DNA of 64,000 nt from the NCBI GenBank assembly GCA_016806645.1, contig JACSYO010001808.1, positions 248,001 through 312,000 on the forward strand, given 5' to 3'. The position numbers and the translations under genes were made by a program. Positions 25,822-38,200 of the stretch are shown here, piece by piece. The stretch comes from Ophiodon elongatus (lineage: Eukaryota > Chordata > Actinopteri > Perciformes > Hexagrammidae). The notes under the pieces are model-generated. The model was given only the letters and a program-made list of their open reading frames with translations. It was not told where the DNA came from and made no database searches. Numbering within the stretch: position 1 is the first letter of the stretch; every line of letters starts with the position of its first letter.

Positions 25822-27665
25822 GGCCACGCGCACTCATAGCTTCGCTCTGACGATCCACCAGCAGCTCTTTTCCATTGCAAATCCTCAGTCATTTGGTGAA
25901 GTGCTAGTGACCCCTATGGGCAAGATGCTGTGGTTTTTGGCTATTCATGATGTGCATGGCTGAATTTGCACTAACCCATTGAAAAAAATGAAAAAGTGCC
26001 ACGCACATGCCACGTAAAGCCAGATTGAAAATCCTCCCCAAACTCGAAAAAGAAAAAATGGAAAAATCTGCTCCTTGCCTCTTGTTAAAGTCTTCCACCC
26101 TGGTTTTCCGCCAGAAATATGATAGCAATGCTACATTTCTGAAAAGAAAAATGTACGCAAAGGGACTGAGTTCTCCACTTTCGATTCCTCTGTTTCTATA
26201 TTCTGGAGGAATGCAGGAGCAACCAATTCATATCGAAACAGAAAGGAAAGATGTCCTCCAAAAACTCAGAACACACTTCAGCGTTATTTAGCACTGAGCA
26301 GATAATATATACACCCAAGGAAATATTTGTGGGCACAATGAACAACTGATAAAGACATAAACAGACTGAATGACCACAATCTGGCTTTTTTGAGACTGGT
26401 GCAGACAAACCTGGCAACCCCAGAAAGACAGACTGCTGGTTCTGCCAACCAGAGGGAGAGCCAGAGCAACTCTTCATGAAGACCAGCTCTTTACACAAAC
26501 AAAACTCAGACACAAAACACAGTAGTTGTATTAAGTTTCTTCAAAATATGACTTCTCCACAGGAAATTAGTAGTATTAGTTACATTTTTACTTGATTATT
26601 TGGCAGTACTTACTTTGGCCATGCAAATTTGAGCCTGAATTTGAACAGCAGAGTGTATGTAAGACAGTGAGAGCAAGAGGGGGGGATTGTGACAGCAGCA
26701 GTATCAGCAGCAAACAGAACCCCCCTCCCCTCACCTCTTCTCCCCCTCTCCTCCCCCCCTCCCCCCTCCGGTCTTCAGAAAGGAGAACTTTGCCTGAGCC
26801 GAAACCTGCCGCTCCTATTCTATCATCCTCTCCAAACAAAAAGCAGCCGAGCGAGAGGCGTAGACACAGGAAGAGAAAGTGTAAGAGAGAGAGGGAGAGA
26901 GCGAGTGAGAGAGGGGGGAGAGCGAGTGAGAGAGGGGGGAGAGGAGGGAGGGACAGAGTAAAGCATGGGGAGAGATTTAGCTGTGCAGGTTCAGATTTCG
27001 AAGCGACCCGTGTGTTCTCCTTCTGAGCTCTTCGCCATCAGCGTTGTCTGCCCTTGTGGTGGCGGCGAGCTGATGTTACAAACACAAACCCCCCCCCCCT
27101 CCCTCCCCTCCTCCCTCCGAGTCTCTTAAAGCGTCTGATCCGCATCTTAACTTAAGGAAAATATAATGTATTCCAAAGGCAGAAGAAAATAATGTGACAC
27201 AAAGGGATGAAAACTAGCAGGATGAGGCCTGTAATAAGCTAAAGGGGCTAGGTGGATAATAACCCCCGAGTACGTGGAGACCCGGGCCTGTGTGCTTCTC
27301 CTTTGCCCGCCCGGATCTCTAATCCTGGGCTTTGAGAGGGGGATGCAAGGGGAAGGGGCTGAGGTTGAAGTTAGTGTAAGATGCATTAGTGTCTTCTACA
27401 CATGTGCGCCCTAATCCCTGCTCTCCAGCTTTTTTTCTGAGCTGCTTTTGTATTTCATTTTTCTCTCCCCTCCCCGCCCTCCAACCTCTTTTCTCTCCTC
27501 CACTCCCTCTTTCCTCTCCTCTCCTCTCTTGACCGGTGAAATCCCGATGGGGCCGGCGGAGTGACAGGCCCCATTCAGCGGTGTGCTGGGGGTGACAGCT
27601 GGTGAGAGGCCCGTGTGAAAGAGCGTTGGCCCACATGATGCCTCCACTACCCCTCCTCTTGCCGA
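25819..27665. other. Geneless stretch
   Basis: No gene. A frame at 26374-26595 carries a weak CxxC peptide pattern (see findings). 26690-26770 is C-rich and 26880-26960 is purine-rich. A C run lies near 27090-27100. The 27430-27530 part is CT-rich. Confidence 0.5.
26899..26942. repeat. 21-bp tandem duplication
   Basis: Two adjacent copies of a purine-rich 21-base unit; the GCGAGTG core occurs at 26901 and again at 26922. Part of a GA-rich low-complexity tract. Confidence 0.8.

Positions 27666-27730
<65 letters not shown>
27666..27730. repeat. (CA)n microsatellite
   Basis: About 65 bp with one CAGACA interruption. The only CA-oriented long array inside the otherwise GT-oriented cluster. Confidence 0.95.
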
Positions 27731-27731
<1 letters not shown>

Positions 27732-28579
27732 CTAAGGCAGGGCCGACGGGCCGGGCAGCAGCTGAGCTGCCTCTGCCTCATCATCCCTCGTGTCCTTTCC
27801 ACCCTTGAAGTCTCTTTGGACAGTCCGAGATCGGCCCCAGAGCGGGAAACAGGTAGTTGCCATTTTGAGGTGTCAATCTGTGATTTGGTTTCTGGTGGCT
27901 CTACACGGTCACCGCTGCAGCGTTTCACACAGAAATCACCCGTCAATCAAAGCACATGGGAAGTACAGTGTCTGCTGATGGGCTTCTGCAGGTATCTGTG
28001 CTGCTCAAGTTAAAATGTATTTATAAACGGGAACTATCTTTTTGTAAAAAATTAAATTCTTCATTTACTGCTCATTTACAAGATGATTTATTTAAAAGGC
28101 ATACTGCAGTGATTATTTTGCAGCATGGAACAACATGCAATCTGGTTGAAAAAATAAATAAATAAATAAATCACACAATCTAGGTCTTTTCAGTGAAAGA
28201 TTAAACAATGAGCTTTTTGTCTAATTCATATGAAACCAAAACTGCATTTAGCAGCAAAAATAAACACTTTGCTGCGTGTACAGGTTGATGCACTTTTGAA
28301 GCACCAAAATAACACATTTATGTGGGTAAAAATGTCAAGGATTATGACTTCACCCGTCATTTAGAGTAATCCGGAACCATTTTCACTTGCTTGGTGGATT
28401 TCAACGAGGCTCCACAGTAGCCGGCTACTTGATCCAACTGCCCTCCCTAAAGTACAGTGGCTGGTCCGCTCTCAGCATGGCTCCCTCTCAGTTCAGTTCA
28501 TTAACAAGGGGAGCTTGTGTTGGTGGCCTGTAGAATTGTGTGTGTTTGAGTGAGCGCTGATGAGATGGACCTACAGGAG
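27731..28579. other. Geneless stretch
   Basis: No gene. An (AAAT)5 tract lies at 28151-28171. Confidence 0.6.
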
Positions 28580-28588
28580 TGTGTGCGC

Positions 28589-28632
<44 letters not shown>
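28580..28632. repeat. (GT)n microsatellite
   Basis: Starts with GT and a short GC step, then pure GT to 28632. Confidence 0.95.
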
Positions 28633-28634
<2 letters not shown>

Positions 28635-28808
28635 CCGTCTGGTGCTGCCCTCATGTCCCCGTGACAGCATGTTCTTTCTGTGCCCCCAGCTTGCTTGCGT
28701 TGCCTCGTGTCCATCAATCTGTGAGTGTGCCCTCACCTGCACCTGTTTGTGTGTCTGCGCGTGCATGTATGCATCACTCATACGAGTGTGTTTCCTCCCA
28801 CATTACAT

Positions 28809-28810
<2 letters not shown>

Positions 28811-28852
<42 letters not shown>
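28811..28852. repeat. (TG)n microsatellite
   Basis: About 42 bp ending in GCGCG. Confidence 0.95.
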
Positions 28853-28992
28853 TTTCCCTGCCCGCCTGCCTAACGAGGGTCCCTAGTCCATATGTGACTT
28901 CCTCATTAAGGGGCCCACATGACAGGGACAGAGGCGCTGGCCGCTGGCCCAGAGTTGGGCTGACACTGCCGGACCCCCAGACGCCAGCGGGA

Positions 28993-28994
<2 letters not shown>

Positions 28995-29055
<61 letters not shown>
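28995..29055. repeat. (GT)n microsatellite
   Basis: About 61 bp, last member of the cluster. Confidence 0.95.
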
Positions 29056-29057
<2 letters not shown>

Positions 29058-29084
29058 CGGCCACAGATGCCCTAACCATGTGGC

Positions 29085-29290
29085 CCCCTGTTCTCTCTTC
29101 CAGTTAGGACCACTAATTACAGGCTGGATCTCTCCCCTCTACCCCCCACCCCCCCCCCCTCCATCCATCCCCTCCTTTCTCATTCTCTTTTTGTTTCTTT
29201 TTGAAGTGATAATGGCGTCATCGGGTTGTAATTGGCCCGCTAAGATTGATAGTAATTGATAGGAAGGGTTTCTCGGCGTGCAGCTCGATG
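29085..29290. promoter_or_regulatory. Candidate conserved non-coding element
   Basis: CACTAATTACAGGCTGG (29111-29127) and, after a C-rich interruption, AAGTGATAATGGCG, GTTGTAATTGGCC, and a GATTGATAGTAATTGATAGG stretch (29244-29263) with two TTGATAG repeats. The GATTGAT and TAATTG cores suggest PBX/homeodomain input. The start of a short ATG frame at 29212 is not supported as coding. Confidence 0.27.
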
Positions 29291-29508
29291 TTTTTGCAGG
29301 GTTGTTAGTTGAGAAGGTGTTTGGCTTCACCGAGCGTCTGGGAGGAAGACAGAGAGAGATGTACAGGGCGGCGGGGGCTAATAAACAAGGAGAAGCTGAA
29401 AATAAAAAGTTCGACAGGATCAGGTCGCGTGCAAAAATGACAGATATCTGTGCGAGGACGAACTACAGCGTATAGTGGCACACAACAGTTGGAACCCGCC
29501 GCAGGCAG

Positions 29509-29525
29509 TGATTGACAGGCTGTCA
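29509..29525. promoter_or_regulatory. PBX-MEIS decamer overlapping inverted MEIS sites
   Basis: TGATTGACAG (29509-29518) is the exact PBX-MEIS composite. TGACAG (29513-29518) and CTGTCA (29520-29525) form a perfect 13-bp inverted MEIS repeat around one G. One site could thus hold a PBX-MEIS dimer or two facing TALE proteins. Confidence 0.4.
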
Positions 29526-31405
29526 CGGAGAGACTGCCTTCCAGTACTTCAAGTCAACTTTCGCGAGCACTACTCCGCCTGCCATACCTGGCAGAGGCAC
29601 AGTTGGATTACAAGCGGGGCTGCTTGTGCTGCCGGCGCCACATTCAGTGGGAATCACGGGCGAGAACAAATAATGTCAGCGAGGCTTTCATTTCGTGCAG
29701 TTAGTGGTCACAGGGAGTGTTTTTCCCATCATGCTGAGGACACACAAACATGACCTGACACATCCACCGACACCACAGTCCCTACTGTGCTTCCTGCTGA
29801 CTTTGGAAAGCAAGAGTATCACGATTAGAAGGGAAAAAAGACCAGCCTGGCGTATGAAGGACACAACAATTTGCAAGTTATTTAGCATGCATAACAGCAC
29901 CATTATTGCTGTTTGCGTGCCATGTAGTCTGTATTGACTGCAATGTAAAAGTGATGTAGTGTAACAAGTGAGAAAGACTATTTATGATGGATTAAAATGT
30001 TGTGTTATTTAAAGCTGTCCTATGAAAGGACATTAAACTATCTTCATTAACCTTGGATTGTCTACATCCACCAAACTTCATGATGTGTGTGTCTCTATAC
30101 TTAACTAGTTTGTAACTTCTTCACCTTCAAGGAAAGCTGTCGCTCTCGTCCCTCAGTCTTCACCATCCTTGACTAGTGTTTCTAGAAATATAAGTCCAAG
30201 CTTTGTATTTGACCTGAAACCTGTATCAATAACCACATTAATTCCCTCTGATGAAGCATTCTTTGAGCTAATTATATTTTGGTCTCCCACGCAGTCCTCC
30301 TTTGAGAAGCCAACACTTAAAAAAAAAATCAGCATCCAAAGACCACTTTCTTAAACTTAACATTCAATCTGTATTTAGATGGTGCACATTTTATTTGTAA
30401 TCTCAACTTTTACGTTTTTTTTTTTTTTTGCTCTACTTTACATTTTCATTATTTTTCCTAATGGGAAACAAGATTGACTTTCAAACTGCTGAGAGTAACA
30501 CTTTAACCATGTGCCATCACAGCCCAGCTGCATGCAGATGTTCATCCCAGCGCAACATGACAGCAACACTATCTCAAGGATTCCCACGCTTAAAAGAGGA
30601 AGTGAGAAGTGAGATCGGCGAGCGCGGCTCTGGAATAAAAACTGTGACCCATCCTACGAACCAGTGTCCTGGAGACGTCCGCCGCCTCTGACAACCACCA
30701 GCTGCTCCTCGCCACCCTCACCGACCTCCTGATCTCCAGGTCTGAGCTCTGATGGTTCGCCTACTGCTGTATCTGTCTGGTTCACACATGTAGCTCTTCT
30801 CTGTTACACATATGAGCATTTCAGGGTCATGGGAATAGTGTCGGGGCACAATGGACTCAAGTTATTTCCATTAAAAGTTGGTTTTTAAGTCCATCGAATC
30901 TCACAATACTTTAAGGATCAGTTTGTTGTTTCCTATTAAATCTTTGTCCCTAACAAGGTAACACTTAACTTCTGTCAACACGGAGGGGGGGCATACTAAT
31001 ATGTGATTATTCACATTGTGATGGATTGTTGTTGGAGGATGTCGGCTTGAGAAAATGTGTGGCAATCATTAAGGTATTGTTTGGCTGAAGTATAATTTCG
31101 CCGATGCTATTGTACAGGCCTGTGTATATTTAAGAGCAAAAAAAGGCAGCTGATTGTGTTACAGTGCTATTTAAACATGTATCAGGTTTTTTTTTTCACA
31201 CAGTTTCTTTCTTATCCACAGATTGTCGGCCCGTGATTTGTCTGTTTACGTCAAAATAATTACCTGTCACACAAATGTTGGGGCCCCAGGGGCAGTTTAA
31301 GGTCCTCAGTAGATATCATTTTTCCCTAAGCGGGTCTTAAACTGCCTCCTGGTGTTAAAATGAATTGCCGCTGCCCAGACGCAGGGTTGACCCCAGACAG
31401 ACGTT
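29526..31405. other. Geneless stretch
   Basis: No gene or clear repeat. A T run at about 30416-30429 and a short A run near 30320. Otherwise ordinary mixed sequence. Confidence 0.6.
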
Positions 31406-31418
31406 TGACCTCTGACCT
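31406..31418 (-). promoter_or_regulatory. DR1 nuclear receptor site
   Basis: TGACCTCTGACCT reads AGGTCAGAGGTCA on the minus strand, a perfect DR1. Another half-site (TGACCC) lies at 31388-31393. Second of three DR1s in the window. Confidence 0.42.
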
Positions 31419-31618
31419 TCCAATTGTCTTGTTGCCTTTCCAGGGTAAACAGAGACAGAAGGCTGGCTGTTGCCCTAATGGTCTGTCTGCTGGCCTGCCT
31501 GCTAGCTTGCATTAGATATACCCACCACGGCTTTAATGTTAAAATCCATCCTACACACCGGGTCCACGTTTGTTGTGGTAGTTTTTTTAAATTCTATAAT
31601 TTCATTTAGCATTTTAAA

Positions 31619-31700
31619 CAGTGGTGAAAGACGTATTCGAATCATTTACTTAAATAAATCAAACATTAGATTGAAGAGTAAACATAAAAAATGGATAGTA
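31619..31700 (+). mobile_element. 5' end of a MITE-like teleost repeat
   Basis: CAGTGGTGAAAGACGTATTC followed by GAATCATTTACTTAAATAAA matches, with a few changes, the terminal inverted repeat of the element family at 46969-47418. The rest of the copy decays into AT-rich sequence and no far end was recognised. 31716-31727 is a short (TA) tract. Confidence 0.45.
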
Positions 31701-34700
31701 TAATGTATGATTGTGTATATATATATGATTGTACATTATTTATAAAAGAAATTTAAATAAACAACCTCAAGTTGTTTCAATCACGTTTACACATCGACTC
31801 TGAAACCTTCATCCATCATTAAAGTTTTTTGACCACTCAGAGCCACCGTAGAAGCAAACGCTATCATCTCAAATGGCATGTGATGAGCTGATTGACGTCG
31901 CTCATTAGTCTCCCAGAACAAAGCAGTTTACAACTATGTATTAATAAAAACTATGTAAGTAACTGACAGAGATGCAGAATTTAAAGATTGTGGAGGTGAT
32001 TGAAGAACAGCTTGGAATTGGAAATGTTTACAAAAACACACGATGCATAAATGATTGTACTCATACAGACGGCATTGACTAACAGAATCCAGCACTACGT
32101 AGCCGTGGTAACTAGGGGGTTACAGTGTATCAACCTGCCCGTGTGTCTGCCAATCAAACGCTCTGTCTGTCAGCGACGAGCATCGGAGATAAAGAGAAAC
32201 GTGTTCTCAGAATAGAATCAGCTGTTCTCGACGCCGTCAGACGCTCTCGCTCTCAGGAGAAGCGCTCCTCTTCCGACACCGGCTCAGATAAGACCCAGGT
32301 TTCTTTTTTTTGGGAGTGAACAAATGGAGTGAACGGCTTAATGAGGGTTACAGAGTGGTCGCTCGGTGCAGCTCCAGGCCCAACAAAGCTTAGTCCTCTC
32401 TCAGAGCCATGTCATTTCTTCACCGTGATTGCCCTCTCCAGACATCTTGTGGCGCTGATCTGAATCATCCAACCCCCCCTTTCCCTGCTATCCCATTCCC
32501 TAAAAACACACCCTCCGGTGTTTAGGTCAGAGACATCAAGGGAGTAGTGGAAATTAATTTTATTTTAACTCATTTCACCTTTGAAAGTGCCCTCTGGGTA
32601 GCTGGAAGGCACCGAGAACTGAGGTTGGTTGTGATAAGAGCTATCTGGCTGCTTATGGTCTGCAGCTCTTTCTCCCCCCCACAATGCACTGCCACAATGA
32701 CTGTTCAGGGGTCAATTGAGGCACATTAAATGTCTGTACCCTTGGATGTACCTCCAACTACACAGAAAATACTCCGAAATGTGTCTTAAACATGAATGAA
32801 AGTTCAGCTTAGTGCGACGGATTAACAAGCTGTCGGAGTACTGCAGGAGGGAGTCCTAACACCCGGAAATGTGTACACACGCTTCAGAGATTTTTATGTT
32901 TTGACATCATATACGTCAGTAAATATCCCACTTAAAGAAGGTAGTCGCTAACGAGTGGCTACATGAGACTACAGAATCAAATTACAAGTTTGGAAAAATC
33001 CCCATTGGCTTTTTGTCAAAGGGAACCAGTGCGATGCTATCTTCCGGGGTTGGCCAACAGAAACACGTCGTCTTTGCAGCTCTATGCATTATAGCATATT
33101 TGCATTAATATTCATATTTGGTTTCAACTTGTTGCTACAAGCCAATGAAGTCTTCTTGGGATGTGAGCTGCCAAACGACTTCCTGTCTCTTATGGATTTA
33201 TAGTCGCTAACAGATGGTTGCACAGGAGTTTGAGTGTGTGTGTGTGTGTGTGTGTGTGTGCATGCATCTCTGCCGTTTCTAGCATGCCATCAATCCTGCT
33301 GCGTGTTGTTCTGTGTATACTTTAACGGACATGAATGAAAAAGAAAATAAGGGGAGTAAATGAAAAGAAAGGATGGACTGATAGGATCTGGGGAAAGGAG
33401 CCGGAGGTTGTTAAAGGTAATGAATCTATACCTGTGTGTCTGCAGCCATTGTGGCTTATAATTGCAGTGGTGTTCTTCGGTGGCTGAGAAATGCCAAAGA
33501 GGACCGCTCAAACAAAACACCTGCCCCTGCTGTTATTTTACTACAATATTTCCTCCCTGACAATCGCCCGTCTCAGCCTTTCACTGGCTTCCCCCGCCAA
33601 GGGTCCGCCGGAGGAAAAACATTTGTTCTAGACAGAGAGAAGGAGTGCCGCTTGGGAGACAAAAGGAAAAGTGGAGACATTATGACGCGCCTGTGATGTT
33701 AATTAAAATAAGAGAAAGAGTCCATTCAGCAATGTTTCACAGATACAAAACAATAATCTTTTGTGTGGGAAGAGGAATCCATAGTAACCCTGTCCGGGGT
33801 TTGCATTGAGCCGAGCATCGGACATCGTCCTTCATTAACACGCTTTACAATGAAATGTCACTTCTCCGCCGTCTCCACAAGGATTCCAGCTTGTGTGGTG
33901 ACGTGAGGTGAAGCGTTACACCATTTCATTTTATTCCCTTTGTTTGTCATTTAAGCGTTTTGTTATCGTTACTGTATATCCTCTATGTGTTGTTGTCGTT
34001 TAAGTCTCTTTATCCAACGCGGCTTTGTCTTTGCTTGTCATCTTTTTTGAAGGAGATGATATGTGATTGTTTTAAGGCCCTTAGGGTTTGTTTTATTTCG
34101 TGTCGAGAAATTCTATATTTTTGATGTGCTGTATCACTGAGCATGTAAATACTGTAAGCCAATCTGAGCGTTCGCCTTCAAGTATTTGGGAGTTGGTGGA
34201 TGTCAGGCATGCATTCTGTCACTTTCCATCTTATTGTCATTGGCAGGGTGAACACATCGAGACAGACTTCAGTGTCTCCGAACTGTACCACGCTTTCCTC
34301 AGAATATTCTCCTCAAGCTTTGTGTGGGAAGAGAATAAAGAAACACCAGTCTCTCCATAACTGTATCAGTTTCCTCAACTTTCTGGCATTTTCTTTTTAC
34401 CGTTATGAAGACGCTTCAGCTCACCTGTGGTGGGAATCGGTTTCTCTCGAGGGTCAGTAATGTCTAGATGTGATGATTCAGGGGGACGTGAAACGCATTT
34501 GACTTGCTCCTGCTGATCAGGAATCCGCTTGCCGGCGTGAACGGGCGCATTATCATCTTAAAATATGGAAACTTCATGGATGAAAAGCACTTGCACCACG
34601 GGGTGCACCTGTAAAGCTTCTCCGAGCATTTGGTCATTATCCCACCATGCAGAGGAATCACCGGACTTATGACTCTCACAAGATTGCTTCGCATACGTCT

Positions 34701-34913
34701 CGAGTCCATTTAAAGATCGGCCTGCATGCTGAGCTGTTACAACACTTCTAGGCAAATTTCAAGCACCGAGACCTCACAGAAAAACCGAGACCTCACACTA
34801 CGGCACGTCAGTTCATCGCATTAGGGGCCGCCACCACGGAAACAATGCCACTGTTAAGTCAATTTGGATCCATTATAGTGGTGGACATAGCAATTCCCAG
34901 GAGAAACAGAAAA
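31701..34913. other. Geneless stretch
   Basis: No gene. (GT)n at 33234-33260. An X-box-like GTAGCCGTGGTAAC lies at 32099-32112; matches of this quality are expected by chance here. The 33280-34460 part is unremarkable. Confidence 0.55.
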
Positions 34914-34933
34914 TAGAGTTTGATCAAACTCTA
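34914..34933. repeat. 20-bp perfect palindrome
   Basis: TAGAGTTTGA and TCAAACTCTA abut without a spacer. A 14-base part, TTTGATCAAACTCT (34919-34932), recurs exactly at 35596-35609. Downstream there is also a 15-bp-period doublet of ATTAGCGTA (about 34949-34973). Confidence 0.85.
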
Positions 34934-35143
34934 ATGTGAAACCCGAACATTAGCGTAATTGGCATTAGCGTATGTCGGATATGTAAGAACTAACGTTACA
35001 AACGTAGGTTTTTTTTAACCTTTTAATCTTTTCTTTCCTGAATCCGTTAAATAGTGTCTGGCGTGTCGGTGTGCATCATGTGGATTGGAAGGATTTAGCC
35101 GTGCCTACATCGTAGCTCTGGGGATGTTGGGTTCTCTTCTTGG

Positions 35144-35221
35144 GTCCAGACTGAAATGTCTCAACAACTATTGGATGGGTTGCCATTCAATTCTGTCCAA
35201 GCATCCATGGTCCCTTGGTGG
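35144..35221 (+). mobile_element. Fragment of a common percomorph repeat
   Basis: ACTGAAATGTCTCAACAACT followed by ATTGGATGG.TTGCCAT and a CCATGGTCCC stretch matches from memory a repeat widespread in percomorph fish. Only the core is present. It lies between the two copies of the 14-mer at 34919 and 35596. Confidence 0.5.
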
Positions 35222-38200
35222 GTTTGTTTTTACACTTCTTTGGTGTTTAATGTTGTCACAAGCTCCCCGTCTCTTTTTGTCGCTCTTTATCATCATCATT
35301 ATTTTGTCTTCCTGATGTATCGCAGTACAAAGACTGTATGGATTCACTTTGATATGACAATGATGCAAATAAAATGATTGCTCGAAATGACAAGACACTG
35401 AAAGGAGCTCTTGCGTCTCTGAAAACAGAACTGGGCCAATTTCAATGATTATTAGCATTTATTTATTTTTTTTGCCGGCGTGGATACAGTAGCTCAACAA
35501 TTAGGACAATCTGATTTCCTCTCAGTTGTGCTCTTCAGTGTGACACATTTTATTCTATGGTTAACAAAATATTATACCATATTCTCAAGGTATTATTTGA
35601 TCAAACTCTGACCTTTTTCCTTTATGTCCAGGCCTGCTAACAGCTAAAAGTACACGCTGAATCAAAAGCATGATGGACAGTAATGGCAGGTTCCAGCCTC
35701 GCAGGAAAGTTACGGGGTGAAAGGAAAAGTCTATTCAGTTCTCATACTGCCTTTTTGTTCCTCGTTAGGTAAATTTCTGAGCTTTGTGTGTGTGTCTAAT
35801 TACTACCTTGAAAATGAGTATGTCAACCACGAAATAGCCCTCCCTCGGTGGCTCTTTAAAAGAAAGGCCTGTCGAAGCAGAGTGAACAATCACTGAAATC
35901 ATTCCCTGGAAATAGAGATATTACTAAACACAAGAGCCCACCAGCAAAATGATCTCGTCTCGTGAAATGAGTGTGAAATACAAGCTGTGTGCCCCCGCCA
36001 GAAGAGGACCGCATGAAGGGGATGTGAACAGGAAGCCGGTCGACGCCGAGGCCCCGCAGACGGAAGCAGGTTGTGGAGGTGGACAGGGTGGATGGATCAG
36101 CCCCGGCACAACTAATCTTTGAGTAAATACGTGTTTTTATTTTGCTCAGGATAACAGTCACAGAATGTTCTAGCTGCCAAACCTTAACCAAAGCTCGTTT
36201 TAACGCGCTGCAGTCGTGTTTCTGCAGCAGAAATGCCTTGTTCCTCACCGCTCAGGCCGCTCTGAGTGCTTACGCATTAGACTACTGGAGATACTTGCCC
36301 ATGTGAGCTACTACATTTAGGACAAGGCGAAGGCGAAGTTTAAAATAGAACCATGAAAGCGAGGGAAGTCTGACAGGGAGCATAAGTGCTCCAGACCTGG
36401 ATGAAGCAGTAGGTGGTGGTGAACGCTTGGTCAGACACACTCTTGTTTTCTCCGGAGAGAAAGAGGTGGGAATGCATTTTTCAGCGTCTTCCTCCCTCTC
36501 TAAACTCCGTGCCTTTACCCCTCCAGGACACTGTAGGTAAACAAACATTTGTAATGTTTACTTGGTTGCAGTCACCCGGGTACTTGTCAGCGGTGGCTCG
36601 GGCTTGTTGCGGCATCAGGTACATCTGAGTGGTCTGCGGGATCTGAGGCACCGGGGAGGCGGCGGTGGTGAGGAAGAGGAGGGGGGTGGGGGGTGAGAGG
36701 GGAATCGATGTGAGGCTCTTTTAGGCTCAGCTCCCTGGCTGTGCAGCTGCTAGCAATTACCTGAGAGGGAGAGGACGACTGAAGCAACCCAGCGCTGAAG
36801 GCCTCTCCTCGCCTCACACCCCGAGGCGCTCTAATTACTCCAGCAAAAGCCTGAATATCTGTCAGAACCAATCAGTGGCAGCCAGGAAACGGGAACATGG
36901 CGAGGCATTCATTTGTTTGCGAGGCAAACACTCGCCAGGTACTTAGCGCCGAATCAATGTTTGATTTATTAATGCGCGTATGCAGGTCAGGGCGCCGCGC
37001 TTTATTATGACAATTCTTACGCTTGCAACGAAAAGCGGTGGAAAATAGAATTATTAGGCGCAATTGCTTTTGTTTCGGTTTTTTTTTGCAGAAGTAAATT
37101 AGTTTTTTTAAGTGGGGTGAATGTAGTCCACATCCACCAAATCAGAAGTTAGTGGAGTTGTTGGCAGAGGGCAAAAAGTGAAGTGTGAAACACAAGAGGT
37201 GCTTCTTCTAGATGATAATCTTCCTCCTTTTCCCCCGACTCTCCTTTCCTCCCCCTTGTCCTCCTTTTCTTCATCTTCTTTGCAGGATTGGCTTTGGAGT
37301 GTGGCCGTCCCCCTGCCATATGCTCGGCGCCGCTCATCTTTTAGAACCACTTTGTCACTCTCCCCGGTTTGGAGGTAGACTTTGAAAGTGATGTCGCAGG
37401 ATGCAAAACACCCAGAGAAGGTGGGCCAGCACCAGACAATGATTAATACGGCTTTCAGCCATCTCCTTGAAGGGAACTGAGGCATCATTGCATCGCGGCA
37501 GAATTACTTTGGCTTAGAAGAGGGGGGGGGGGATGAAAAAGCAGCACCATAATTCTTTGAATCGCCATATACGGATGTTTTTTAATTAAAATGTTTAGTG
37601 AAAACACATTATTCACAACCTTGAATTGCACGCGCGAAACTTATACTTTATGCATCGGGGGAAAAGTGTTGAGACTTTGTCGCATTCATGAAAGCCGAAA
37701 GTCTTGATTTCCATGCTGCTCCTCCAAGGTTGAGCGGGTTGTTTTGTGAGTTTTAAAAAGTGATAAATGATAAGAGTGCATTTGCACACTTTTTTTTTCT
37801 GAACTTTTCAGCTTTTTGAGAAGTGAGAACACGCCGAGCAACAAATGTTGGGGATTTTGGACTCGGAGGGAGGGTTTGTTGGGGAATGCCGGGGTGTGCC
37901 TCTGCATAAATGGAATCCAAATGAAGTTTGCACTGTTGCGGATGTGTGGCAGAGTCTCCCTGCGAGGCCTGGTCACTCTGACCACGAGGCCAGGGATCAT
38001 GTGTTCTCAGTGGCTGGCTGACGAGTCTTGTCATACCGAGTCACTCTCCTTACAGGGGCCTCATTAAGACCAATTGGACTAATGATGCAGGTCTGCTCAG
38101 GGCGCCCGGTGATTCACACCTCCTCTGGGAGGTGGGAAAGTGTTGGCGGGCTTTCTTCAGGGACTATACTTAAATATGCAAGTGTATTAGTCTATATGGT

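Noticed and set aside
28642..29259. 205-codon open frame on the plus strand
   Set aside because: It is built largely from Cys-Val translations of two GT arrays.
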